Shown here: positions 53,411-64,000 of the stretch, in pieces | Position numbering within the stretch: position 1 is the stretch's first letter | How the letters are laid out: each line of letters starts with the position of its first letter | From: Ficedula albicollis | Taxonomy: Eukaryota > Chordata > Aves > Passeriformes > Muscicapidae | Direction of reading: 5' to 3' | Length of the DNA: 64,000 bases | NCBI RefSeq assembly: GCF_000247815.1 | Contig: NC_021671.1 | Coordinates: 27,189,162 to 27,253,161 of the forward strand | The notes under the pieces: generated by a model | Seen by the model: only the letters and a program-made list of their open reading frames with translations | Databases searched by the model: none | Told to the model about the DNA's origin: nothing | Position numbers and translations under genes: made by a program

Positions 53411-55170
53411 CATGGGCTGTGGGTGGATCTCTGCATCCCCATGGATCCCTGTGGGCTGTGGGTGGATCTCTGCATCCCCCATGGATCCCATGGGCTGTGG
53501 GTGGATCTCTGCATCCCCCATGGATCCCATGGGCTGTGGGTGGATCTCTGCATCCCCCATGGATCCCATGGGCTGTGGGTGGATCTCTGCATCCCCCATG
53601 GATCCCATGGGCTGTGGGTGGATCTCTGCATCCCCCATGGATCCCATGGGCTGTGGGTGGATCTCTGCATCCCCCATGGATCCCATGGGCTGTGGGTGGA
53701 TCTCTGCATCCCCCATGGATCCCATGGGCTGTGGGTGGATCTCTGCATCCCCCATGGATCCCATGGGCTGTGGGTGGATCTCTGCATCCCCCATGGATCC
53801 CATGGGCTGTGGGTGGATCTCTGCATCCCCCATGGATCCCATGGGCTGTGGGTGGATCTCTGCATCCCCCATGGATCCCATGGGCTGTGGGTGGATCTCT
53901 GCATCCCCCATGGATCCCATGGGCTGTGGGTGGATCTCTGCATCCCCCATGGATCCCATGGGCTGTGGGTGGATCTCTGCATCCCCCATGGATCCCATGG
54001 GCTGTGGGTGGATCTCTGCATCCCCCATGGATCCCATGGGCTGTGGGTGGATCTCTGCATCCCCCATGGATCCCATGGGCTGTGGGTGGATCTCTGCATC
54101 CCCCATGGATCCCATGGGCTGTGGGTGGATCTCTGCATCCCCCATGGATCCCATGGGCTGTGGGTGGATCTCTGCATCCCCCATGGATCCCATGGGCTGT
54201 GGGTGGATCTCTGCATCCCCCATGGATCCCATGGGCTGTGGGTGGATCTCTGCATCCCCCATGGATCCCATGGGCTGTGGGTGGATCTCTGCATCCCCCA
54301 TGGATCCCATGGGCTGTGGGTGGATCTCTGCATCCCCCATGGATCCCATGGGCTGTGGGTGGATCTCTGCATCCCCCATGGATCCCATGGGCTGTGGGTG
54401 GATCTCTGCATCCCCCATGGATCCCATGGGCTGTGGGTGGATCTCTGCATCCCCCATGGATCCCATGGGCTGTGGGTGGATCTCTGCATCCCCCATGGAT
54501 CCCATGGGCTGTGGGTGGATCTCTGCATCCCCCATGGATCCCATGGGCTGTGGGTGGATCTCTGCATCCCCCATGGATCCCATGGGCTGTGGGTGGATCT
54601 CTGCATCCCCCATGGATCCCATGGGCTGTGGGTGGATCTCTGCATCCCCCATGGATCCCATGGGCTGTGGGTGGATCTCTGCATCCCCCATGGATCCCAT
54701 GGGCTGTGGGTGGATCTCTGCATCCCCCATGGATCCCATGGGCTGTGGGTGGATCTCTGCATCCCCCATGGATCCCATGGGCTGTGGGTGGATCTCTGCA
54801 TCCCCCATGGATCCCATGGGCTGTGGGTGGATCTCTGCATCCCCCATGGATCCCATGGGCTGTGGGTGGATCTCTGCATCCCCCATGGATCCCATGGGCT
54901 GTGGGTGGATCTCTGCATCCCCCATGGATCCCATGGGCTGTGGGTGGATCTCTGCATCCCCCATGGATCCCATGGGCTGTGGGTGGATCTCTGCATCCCC
55001 CATGGATCCCATGGGCTGTGGGTGGATCTCTGCATCCCCCATGGATCCCATGGGCTGTGGGTGGATCTCTGCATCCCCATGGATCCCCATGGGCTGTGGG
55101 TGGATCTCTGCATCCCCCATGGATCCCCATGGGCTGTGGGTGGATCTCTGCATCCCCCACAGATCCTCTC
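53411..55170. repeat. 39-bp minisatellite, about 45 copies
   Basis: The unit contains GGGCTGTGGGTGGATCTCTG then CATCCCCCATGGATCCCAT. About 45 units lie head to tail and look identical except the first (CCATGGATCCCTG) and the last two, which have small changes. Because 39 is 13 codons and the unit contains no stop in any phase, all six frames stay open across the array, giving phantom proteins of 627-734 residues with a 13-residue period. The array sits inside the LTR element, and its unit is related to the shorter arrays at 62350 and 63320. Confidence 0.97.
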
Positions 55171-55206
55171 TGTGCCTCCCTCCACCTAAAACCAGGCCAT
55201 GCAAAA

Positions 55207-55660
55207 CCTGGGCAGCCTGTTTCAGTGCTTGATCAACCAACCTTTCAGTGGAGATGACTTTCCTAATATCCAATCTATACCTGCACTGGAGCAACTTGAG
55301 GCCATTTCCTCCTGTCCTATTGCTTGTTTCTTGGGAGAGGACACCAACACCCATCTCACTATTGCTTCTTCCCAGGTGGTTGTGAAGGTCTTTCCTGAGC
55401 CTCATGTTCTCCAGGCTAAACAACCCAAACTCTCTCAGCTGCTCCTCATAGAATTTGTTCTCCAGACCCTCCACCATCTCCATTGCTCTTCTCTGGACAC
55501 CTCAATTCCAGCACCTCAATGTCCCTCTTACAGTGGGGGGCCCAAAAGTGAACCCCTGATTTGAGGTGTGGCCTCAGCAGTGCCAGGCATGGGGGATGAT
55601 TGCTGCCTTCATCCCACTGGGCACACCATTGCTGAGCTTTGTGCTGCCCCAATTTCACTG
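55207..55660 (-). mobile_element. CR1 LINE body, right half of the split copy
   Basis: In reverse orientation it reads CACTGCTGAGGCCACACCTC, TTTTGGGCC, GTCCAGAGAAGAGCAATGG, GGTCTGGAGAACAAATTC, TTTAGCCTGGAGAACATG, GGTGTCCTCTCCCAAG and GAAACAGGCTGCCCAGG. That is the conserved CR1 order up to the point where the tail at 52157-52310 takes over. It is 5'-truncated near 55660 and its frame is broken. The 55199-55564 plus-strand frame is a shadow. Confidence 0.88.
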
Positions 55661-58279
55661 TCAGTAATGATCTGCTATGTCTGAATATGCCTTTTTGAGC
55701 TTCTAAAAAATCCTGAGCCTGGGAAACTCTCTCTGCTCTTATTTTTTAGATTAATCCGGTGAATAAATTAACTTGTGTGCTGCTATCCCAAATCCCCCAC
55801 CTTAAATGGAAGACACCTCATCCAAGACAGATTACTTTGCCAGTTCCAGGAACTGATACCTAGCTATGAAAGTAATAATAAAGAAACAAGAGCAGGCTAC
55901 TCCACACTCCACCACAAGCAGCAGGCTGCCTGCTCCAGACTCCAATTGAAATTCTGTCTGTTTGCAAAGGCATCCTTAGCAACCAAAAAATCACACAAGA
56001 CAATTCCTGTAGGTGAGGTGTATCCAAGCAGCCAACATTTCAAATGCAAGCTTTTCTTGTGGGCCTGAAAAGCTAATTTTTCTACAAAAATCTTGAATTT
56101 ATTTAAAAGTCATATCCAAGATATCTTTCTCACTCACAGATTTAGCATATCAATGTTCCTGGGAAGTCATAATCATTGCTTTCATTCTATAGATTTCCTT
56201 GCCCTCTAACAACTCAGATTGTGTGTTGTCTCAACCATTCCCTTCAAGTCAGCTCTGACAGCTGAGTCAGACCAGAAGAACGGTTGAATTAAAAAGCCTG
56301 ACAATCCTCTACCCCTTATTCAGCCAATAACCTCATTTTTTCATTGATTGGAAATTAGAGATGATAGAAGTGCTTTTATTATTTTTGTTGGTGATGATCT
56401 ACAACTCTGCTATTTTGTGCAAACCTCTCTATTACTCACTTAGGGCCAAATTACTGTGGAGGCAGAACAGGAAAGCCCATAATAAAATACAGTAAAAATG
56501 TCAGAGAGGAATCAGCTTCAGCCAGGCAGGGGTATCCTACTGGTGCTCACAGCCCAGCTGAAGGTTCATGCCCTAAAGTCCCAGTGCTGGCTGTTCCTTT
56601 TTGCAGCAATGTGCAGAAGGATGTTTGCAGGGTGTCACTTCTCCAGCAGTGGGAACAGCAGCTGCTTCCCTGGCTGCAGAGAAGGACTGTTCTGCCTGGG
56701 GTGAAAATGGATATGTCAGTCCCACACTCTGATAAAACTGGAGCTAAAGCTTGTGTTAGCCTCATTGTGTGTTCTGCTGATAGCTGGAAAGTACTCAGTG
56801 GTACAAAATTCATATTTTTGCTCTCCTAATTATCCCTCAGCTTAGCTTCTGATATTGGAAAATTATCCTCTAATTCTCTTCCTTTAATCAGATGGTTTAT
56901 ATTTTTAAAAATTCTTGATTATACTCATTTTCATATCCCCACTTAAACATAGTTAGCATTTGCTGACCTCTATCCCATGTTAAAAGAGAGATTAATTGAC
57001 TGCAGTCACTCCAGCTGTTCACTAAATATTTTCCACATTTCTAGAGTGGATTATTCATTCAATATGGGATTTAAACTTCAGTATCTGAAAGATTCCTTTT
57101 AAAAAATGTTCTTCACACTTATCCATCCAGGCTTTTGACATCTAAAATGTTGTAATTGCAAGATCTGAGGTGCTTCTAATAAAAAGTTATTTCACAAACA
57201 CTTATGTTCTGAAGGTGGGACATGGAGCAGGCTGTGTTCATATGGGCTGCTCTACAAATTGTGAGTGATTCCTGAACTCTATCTCAGAACATCTCTCTTC
57301 ATCTCACATCATCTCCTCTTGTGAAGGATGAGCTGTTAAAATGCCTTGATCCAATCTCCAGGAAAGTATATTTTGAATATTTAGAAGTTTTTGTTTCCAC
57401 TTGCTCTGAATGTTTACAGCAGCATTCTGACCTTCTGTAATTGCCATTACCCCTGAACCATATCCACACTTTTGATGATTTTTTATCAGTCCTCTCTGAG
57501 AAGTGCTGTCCTTAACTTATGGGGTACATTAATTTCATGAAGGGTAGGACTCAATTCAGGACTTTAAAACATCCAGAGAAATTATTGGCAAGTTTGTTAA
57601 AAAAAGAGCTAAAGAGCAAAAAAACCCTCTAGTATTACACATGGGTAATTGTTTTTCCAAGCAAAAAGTTTTCTTATAATTTTCCACAGAATTATTTTTA
57701 CCTGAGCAATCAGAGTTCAAAATATGTATTTGAAGCTTCAAAACCAAAATCTATTTGAGTTATCTGGGTTCACATAGCCCTTCTTTACATGCTTTTTTTG
57801 GATAGTAAAGCCTTTAATAGAATATTGATATTAAGGAAATAAAAAGCATCAAGGACTAAGAAAAGAAAAAAAACACCTTGTGTTTATCACTAGCTCACTC
57901 TCAGATAGACAAATACTTTCTTTCCTTTGAGGAGGACAATGGCAGTATATGAAAAAAAATCTGCCTAAAAACTGAGGGCATTTCTTTGGAATGCCAAATA
58001 AAAGTTAACTGACAGAATGAAGAGATAAATTTGCCCATAGGCACCCAACTGCACTAACTGGCTGTTTGAGTGCTCAGAGAAGCTCCTGGGTGCTTGCTGC
58101 TCTTTCCTGGGGTAACCAGCATGCAAGTATGGCAGAGGAGGGAAAAAAAGCATTTTTGACAAAAGACCAGGTGCTCACAAGAACAACCCCCAGTTGTAGG
58201 ACAGTAACAAAAGGACAGACATAGGGTGGAGTCAAAACTGTCCAGAAAGCTATGCTAGGAAATTAGTTATCAGTGGTTA
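55661..58279. other. Non-coding stretch, no feature seen
   Basis: AT-rich unique DNA. Short frames only (97 codons at most), none with a recognisable domain. Confidence 0.5.
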
Positions 58280-58970
58280 ACCATCAAATTAAAAGGATGT
58301 AATGAGAGGGATTTCCCAGGAGTCTGTCCTGTGTCTGGCTCTATTCAATATTTTCATTATTTACTTGGATAGTGAAATAGAGATTGTACTTTGTATATTT
58401 ATATCTGACTCTAACCCAATAAAAGATGGAAGTGATTTGGAGGACAGGAATCAGACTCTGAATAAACTTTGGGAAACTGGAATTGTCTGAAAAAAAAAAC
58501 AGATTAAAAGTTCCACTTTTATTTCTGCATTTCAGCTGCTTAAGTACAGAGTGGGAAACGATTGACTACTTAAGAGCTTTGCAGGATCTGGAGTTGTCAC
58601 AAATTGAATGTCAACCAAAGACATCATGTGGCAGCAAAAAAATCCCAACATACTGGGGTGTGTATACAGGAGGGTCATCTGTAAGACATACAGAGCAATC
58701 CTTCTGCTTTACCTGAGGCTCATAAAGCCTCAGCTAAAGCATTGAGTTGATACAGGGACTGATTTGCACTCGAATTGGAAAGAGTCTATATGAAGCATGT
58801 GCCCTAATCAGGACAAACCAAAAGAGTAGTTGGAGGAAATGGAATGGCCAGAAAAGGGAATTGACCAACTGTTTTCAAAAATGTAAAGACCAGGCCAATA
58901 AGGAGTCCAACAGACAATTACAACTCCCTCTTCAACATAAATAGTGTATACATCTTAAAGCAACTTTTAT
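58280..58970 (+). mobile_element. Old CR1 LINE fragment
   Basis: GGAGTCTGTCCTGTGTCTGG followed by TATTCAATATTTTCATTATT and TACTTGGATAGTGAAATAGA at 58319-58380 match the CR1 reverse-transcriptase C-terminal region. Further matches appear at GCCTCAGCTAAAGCATTGAG (about 58729) in the expected order. The copy is much diverged and has frameshifts and stops, so it is a dead element. Confidence 0.65.
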
Positions 58971-61970
58971 AGACCACTTATCTGTCTTGTAATTACTATG
59001 TCTCACAAACAGTAAAAAGTTCTAAAAAGTCACTGGTATATTACTTTTGAATATAAAAATCTGTGCTCCTCATTTCAGGAAAAAAAACCCTTGACTAGAA
59101 AAGTAGACATCATTTGTTGGACATTGATAACTTCTAGTTATTCCATTTTAGATTTGCTTCCTTTATTCTTTCTCACCAACATCTACCAAAATTAACCTCT
59201 TTCATCCCATTACTTTTATCCTTGTATGCCACACACTGTCCTTCCTCCTCCAATCCCTGAAAGTCCTGTTAATATATGAACAAATTTCTGTCAGTTTTCT
59301 ATTGCTGTGGACCCAGGCACCATTCTCAAATGACTTGACTTCAGTGGCTGGTATTCTCATCAGCCACAAAATAGCATTTCCTTTACCATAAGGAATGAGA
59401 GAGAAGCCATCTCCCTTTTCTCTAACCAAATTCATTCAACTGAACTCACTACAACGTGGTCTTCTCCTGAGCACCTCACTACATCGCTGTGTTTGAACAT
59501 TTTTATATTCCTTTAGCATGATAGGTGATAACATTTTCTCCCTCAGCACACTTGCAGGACCCAGAGCACGTTAACCATTCACAGAAGTACAGTCCTGCCA
59601 TCCTGCTGAGTAATTCCTTAAGGCCAAGAATTGCAGCTCAATCCCCTGTACAAGCACCCAAGTTTTGGGAACATGGTCTTTTTCCCAACTTTATTTCATG
59701 AGCACTTCAGTTAATAACTCGCATATGGGGGGATATAAAGTGGTGGAAATAAGTACTGTTTGTGTTCCATTGGAACTAACTTTCTGTTTGAGATGGTGTG
59801 AGAGATGCACAGAGCAATGAAAACTAAAATGCCTCCCATGTTCTCCCATAGGTTACCATTTCCCTGGCTCTCATGGCACAACAGAGGTGGGCTCACTTCC
59901 TTAAGGTTCTCACAAAAACCTGTCCTTGCCAGTAGCTGCCAGCACTCACACTGGAGGACATGGAGGAGAGTTCATAATTAAACCTCTTCCCTCTGCAAAC
60001 ATCAGGACACAGCAGCCATGAAGAACTGAAAAGCTTGGGGAGCAGAAGTGAACTTCAGCAGACATTTACTAAGACAAAATATTTCTCAGGACTCCATCTC
60101 CTCTAAGTTTCCTAAGTTTCCTTGGGCTTCTTTCTGTCTCTGCAGAGGTTTTCACAGGACCTAAACATCATTTTTATTAGGTATTCAAAGACTGCTACTG
60201 ATTCATTGCCTTGTTATAAATGTCTTTATTGGACTGTTTCTCCTGGTCTGCCCACTCAAGTGTTCTACAGGAACACCTACTCTTGAATCAAGGCAACTTA
60301 AATAACACCAGTTCTTGAAAAAGCCAGTGAAACACTGCAAGAATATCCACTGAAAGAAGTCCTTAATTAGCACCCTAGAGACTGGGTGCAGTACAAGTGA
60401 AAGGTTAGTAACTGAGCCAGCCTGTGCACAGATGTTTCTTGAGGCTCCAATGACTCAGTGATGACCCATGAGGTGGCAGGGGCACAAATCAAATGCTAGC
60501 CCAGCTCGCTCCTGCTTGGCTTTTGGGCCCGGCATCTGGCAACCCCAGGCAGAAATCTGAGTCCAAGTGGCTTGTACAAGTGCCTTTTTATGCACAGTAG
60601 TGGGGATAGCCAGATATGTGTGCAGCCTCCACACGTGCTGCTGTGTCACTGAGCACCCTTGTAATAAAAATTCTGGGTGGAAGAGATGGTTAAAAACACC
60701 ACCTTTTGTGGGTCCACAGGTCTTTTCTTAAAGTCCTCCAATATTTCTTGTCAGATAACCCTGGTCCAGGCTGAATTCAGCCTTCTAACAGTACATCTCT
60801 CATGCTCTGGATACAAGGGTATTTTCAAATCAGCATTGCCAAGGGCAGGCTATTTGGTACAGCTCCATCAGGACTGCAACACATTTACTGTGAAGGTACA
60901 GAAATAAAATTCTAAAATTAAGCCAGTGTAAAATGAAACTGAAATATTTTATAAGAAAGCTACTTTTTTTTTTCAAACTTTGATTTTCATAGAAGACACT
61001 AAATTAGTGCTCTATTAATATAATTCTGTCTTCAAAACTTGTACATTATCTGAGTTTAGTAATAAATACAAAAACCTCATAAAAAGTGCAAAATCATTGT
61101 TCATTGATTAGGACACCATCCATTCAAAATTCAGCTTCATTTTATATTTCTGCACCTTCATATTTATACTTCAAACAGTATGTTTTAACAGTATAAAACA
61201 TACTGTTTTATACTAAATAGATAATTTTTCACTTTGTACTTTTAAAAATGATTGTTCACAACATTTTAACATGTCTGTATAATAAACATTTTTTGTAGGA
61301 AGTTCATCTCACTGGTTCAAATGGAGTGGCACTGTCTGCAAGGTCTCATTTCAGAATTATTGTGCTTTTATCCTTTTTGTCATGCCACAAGTTGCGAAGT
61401 CCAAAATATTTACCTTTCTGATTGTCAGTCTTTCCTTCATAGAGATGTCTGAGTGAAGACAAAATAGACAACTTGTTTTGTTGAATCAATAGAGGCATAT
61501 TATCACAGCAAGATTATAATTCAGGTGTACAATACCTGCATTTTACAGCGCACAAAACTGAAACTGCCGTGTGCTGTGTGTCACAGTAGGTAACTAATAT
61601 CAACAAAGTGCCAGAGTCTTTGTTCAAATACTGTTGTATGGGTCTAACTTCAATCCATAAAAGCAAGGCAATTCAAAGTTAAGGCTTAGACTCTATCCAT
61701 AAGCTACTCTCTTCAGGAATTGCATTATGAATGCAGCTGAATTCTCATCTCAGGCCTTTGTAGCTCCATGTTGCCACACAAACAGTGAGAGAGAGCAAAC
61801 CTACTGTTACACTTACATGCAGATTCCTATCAATTGCTGTGTATCTGGTAAGGATACCATCTACTGGTATCCAGAAGCCTGAGGCTTTGGAGACAGGTTG
61901 TGATCATCTCATAAGGTGTTTGGGATTAATGAGTTCAGATAAGTATTTCTCTTGGCTTTTCAGGGCATAC
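58971..61970. other. Non-coding stretch, no feature seen
   Basis: AT-rich unique DNA. A local near-palindrome around 61175-61215 (AACAGTATGTTTTAACAG, then TATAAAACATACTGTT) could form a hairpin. No gene recognised. Confidence 0.5.
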
Positions 61971-62354
61971 TGGAGTTTTGGGTTTGCATGGCCAAGTTTT
62001 CATAGCAGGGGGCTCTAGACGTGGCTGCTGTGAGAAGCTGCCAGAAGCCTCCTTCATGTCCAGCAGAGCCAGTGCCAGCCAGCTCAGTGAAGGATGTGCT
62101 GCTGGTCAAGGCTGAGCCCATCAGACATGATGGCAACACCTCTGTGACAGCGTCTTTGAGAAGAAGAAGGAAAAAATATTGTGCAGTTGTAATTGTGCTC
62201 AGAGAAAAGCAGAGTGAGAATATGTGGGAAGAAGAGCCCTGCAGACACCAAGGTCAGTGCAGAGGGAGGGGCAGGAGATGCTCCAGGAGATGGAGCTGAG
62301 GTTCCCCTGCAGCCTGTGGGGCAGCCCATGGTGACAGCTCTGCCCCTGCAGCCC

Positions 62355-62466
62355 AGGGAACACCACAGAGATCCACCTGGAACACCACAGAGATCCACCT
62401 GCAGCCCATGAACACCACAGAGATCCACCTGTGGAACACCACAGAGATCCACCTGGAGCCCATGGA
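62355..62466. repeat. LTR-internal minisatellite, about 30-bp units, left part
   Basis: Three to four irregular units of GAACACCACAGAGATCCACC plus TGCAGCCCATG, with partial deletions giving 19-31-bp spacing. It is the same seed as the 39-bp array at 53411 read on the other strand (both contain CAGAGATCCACC and CAGCCCATGG). Confidence 0.85.
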
Positions 62467-63317
62467 GCAGGTACCTTAAACAGAAACTTCATTCTGTGGC
62501 TTTGGATTTAGACTAAACAGAAAATAAGCCTATTTTCAGGTTCCAATTTGAACATATGGTAAATTCTTAGGAAATTATTTGGCCTGATGGGTTTGTGACA
62601 CTGGGAGAAGGTTGAAATCAGAAAAGGTAATTTCCTTGCTCTCTACTGAAAAGCAGTAAAATTGATTTGTTCCTGATATTTTAGGGAGATTTGTTTCTAG
62701 AGACAGCAGGGAAAAGCTAATTCAGCCAAAAAAGTCTTCCTGTTTTCCAGGACAAATCTGTCTGTTTTTCTGTTACACTGTCGTTGCCTTCAGCAGATGG
62801 GGAATTAGTAGCCAAGGAACACAGGAGCTGCTAAGAAATTCTGTCTTAGGCTTTAGAAATCTAACACATGGAAAATTCATTCTTGACTTGGGAGCTGCAG
62901 GTTTTTGCAATCTCTGGTGGCACACGCCTGGCTCAGGAGGGAGTCTGGAGAGGCGCTTTGGGAAGTTCAGAAGCTGAGCAGCAGCACTCTCTGGCTGGTG
63001 GTGTCAGAGCATCCAGTTCCTCTGGAGCTGCCTCTCAGGAGGGTGCTGAGCTGGGCATGGCTCTGGGTGAGCACAGGACAGCAGAGACAATAATTAGTGC
63101 AGAGGCGCGGGGGATGCGCCGCTCTCACCGAGGACAGCGCGGAGCCGCGCCACCCACGAGGCATCGCCGCGATGATGACTTAATTGGGAGGAGTTGCTCA
63201 AGCATGTACCAGCCCTGGCACAGAGTTAGAAACTTCTGCTTCAGGTAATGTTTTAACAAGTTGTTTTCTTTTTTGTGTTGTCACCTGAACCAGAAGATTC
63301 AGGTGCCTGCTTATTGT
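62467..63317. other. About 851-bp segment interrupting the LTR minisatellite
   Basis: Unrelated to LTR sequence and flanked on both sides by minisatellite units. ATGGA occurs on both sides (62462-62466 and 63318-63322), but that word is also in every unit, so it is weak evidence for a target-site duplication. The segment has a GC- and CpG-rich core at about 63103-63180. It also contains a 126-codon plus frame (62868-63248) ending at a donor-like CTTCAG/GTAATG. No terminal inverted repeats, poly-A tail or known element were recognised. Confidence 0.5.
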
Positions 63318-63472
63318 ATGGAACACCACAGAGATCCACCTGCAGCCTGTGGAACACCACAGAGATCCACCTGGAACACCACAGAGATCCACCTGCAGCC
63401 CATGGAGCACCACAGAGATCCACCTGCAGCCCATGGAGCACCACAGAGATCCACCTGCAGCCCATGGAGAGA
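63318..63472. repeat. LTR-internal minisatellite, about 30-bp units, right part
   Basis: Five units of CACCACAGAGATCCACCTGC plus AGCCCATGGAG, spacing 19-31 bp, more regular at the 3' side. Continues the array seen before the 851-bp segment. Confidence 0.88.
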
Positions 63473-64000
63473 GAAGCCCATGCTGGAGCAGGGTTCCTTG
63501 AAGGATTCATGGCACTGTGGGTGACGCAGGCTGGAGCAGGCTGTGCCTGAAGGAAGGGTGGACTGACCCCCATTGCATCAGTTTGTGAAGAGCCATTGTC
63601 TGTGGGGTGGATTCATGTTGGAGAAGTGTCTCCCATGGGAGGGACCCCATGGCGGAGCAGTGGAAGGACTCCTCTCCCTGAGCAACATCAGGAACAACTT
63701 GTGATGAGCTGACAGTAATCTGCTCCTCTCCATCTGCCTCTGCTGCTGAGGGGAGGAGCTAGAGCCGGAAGGAGGGAAGGGTGAGGAAAGCTGTTTTTAA
63801 GATTTACGTTACTTGTCTTTATCCTGCTCTGATTTTGTTATTAATAACTTCAGTACATATCCCCGGTCTGAGTCTGTTTTGCCCGTGTCAGCATTTGGTG
63901 AGTGATCTCTCCTGGCCCTTATCCTTCATTGTATTTTCTCTCCCCAGCCAATTGTAGAGGGGAGGGATAGAGGAGCTTTAGTGAGTGCCTGGCATCCAGC

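Larger units (their letters stand above)
52312..55206 (-). mobile_element. Endogenous retrovirus LTR element inserted in CR1, internally rearranged
   Basis: On the minus strand the element starts near 55206 with TTTTGCATGGCCTGGTTTTA, like the start of the LTR at 61971. It passes through an expanded 39-bp minisatellite, then an LTR 3' region with GAGTCTGTTTTGCCC (52914-52928) and AATAAA (52949-52954), and ends ACCACAACA at 52312. The 3' region is present twice (466-bp duplication). The 5' half seen in the 61971 copy is missing. CCTG occurs on both sides (52307-52310 and 55207-55210), a possible 4-5-bp target-site duplication. No gag, pol or env is present, so this is LTR-only. From memory the family is a common avian ERVL-like LTR, but the exact name is uncertain. 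Confidence 0.8.
61971..64000 (+). mobile_element. Endogenous retrovirus LTR, interrupted, runs off the window
   Basis: Starts near 61971 (GGGTTTGCATGGCCAAG). It reads through the typical 5' half (CAGAGCCAGTGCCAGCC, AAGGCTGAGCCCATCAG, CCTGCAGACACCAAGGTCAG, GGAGATGCTCCAGGAG) into a short minisatellite at 62355. It is then interrupted by a foreign-looking segment (62467-63317), resumes in the minisatellite at 63318, and continues through GAGTCTGTTTTGCCC (63870-63884) to GTGCCTGGCATCCAGC at the window end. The last 30 or so bases lie outside. It belongs to the same family as the minus-strand element at 52312-55206. A degenerate polyadenylation signal (AATAAC) lies near 63843. There are no retroviral genes. 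Confidence 0.82.

Noticed and set aside
53411..55170. CRISPR-like regular repeat array
   Set aside because: Units are contiguous with no unique spacers, and the context is a vertebrate LTR.
52998..55483. Six overlapping frames of 627-734 residues with a 13-residue period
   Set aside because: All six phases are open because the 39-bp unit has no stop. The flanks are LTR and CR1 sequence, so this is a minisatellite, not a repeat-protein gene.

Overview
The window looks like gene-poor nuclear DNA from a bird, quite possibly a passerine. The evidence is several CR1 LINE fragments (one with a recognisable 3' end), two copies of an avian endogenous-retrovirus LTR family, AT-rich single-copy DNA with many microsatellites, three runs of N, and no prokaryotic gene organisation. 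The species cannot be fixed from sequence alone. No complete protein-coding gene is supported. Almost all long open frames come from tandem repeats, poly-C tracts, N runs or transposons.

Layout. 1-13.6 kb: non-coding DNA with a 719-bp direct tandem duplication (848-2282), a smaller 396-bp duplication (6415-7142) and an unusually long open frame at 11.7-12.6 kb. 13.6-14.3 kb: an approximately 296-bp poly-C tract next to a CpG-rich block that could be an orphan promoter. 16.27-16.38 kb: a small minus-strand block with good splice sites, a candidate exon of an unidentified gene. 18.3-20.8 kb: a 22-bp CA-rich minisatellite interrupted by 1,083 uninterrupted Cs and by an N gap. 20.8-34.9 kb: AT-rich DNA with short 67-83-bp tandem duplications and two more gaps. 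35-38.9 kb: two copies of a 1.97-kb unit that differ at only a few positions, each carrying an ATT microsatellite and a candidate 76-codon terminal exon. 45-49.3 kb: an old CR1 fragment and a 1,419-bp tandem duplication. 50.1-50.5 kb: a CR1 3' end. 52.2-55.7 kb: a CR1 split by an LTR element, inside which a 39-bp minisatellite has expanded to about 45 copies. 58.3-59.0 kb: an older CR1. 61.97-64.0 kb: a second LTR of the same family, interrupted by an 851-bp segment and running off the window.

The main pattern is repeated direct tandem duplication at many scales: 67, 68, 74, 83, 396, about 466, 719, 1419 and 1970 bp. Copies are nearly identical, and the window also holds gaps and extreme homopolymers. 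False duplication during assembly (unresolved haplotypes or gap filling) is therefore at least as likely as biology. The most biologically interesting structure is the LTR/CR1/minisatellite nest, where two LTR copies of one family show differently sized internal arrays built from one related seed. I did not find a convincing new molecular system.
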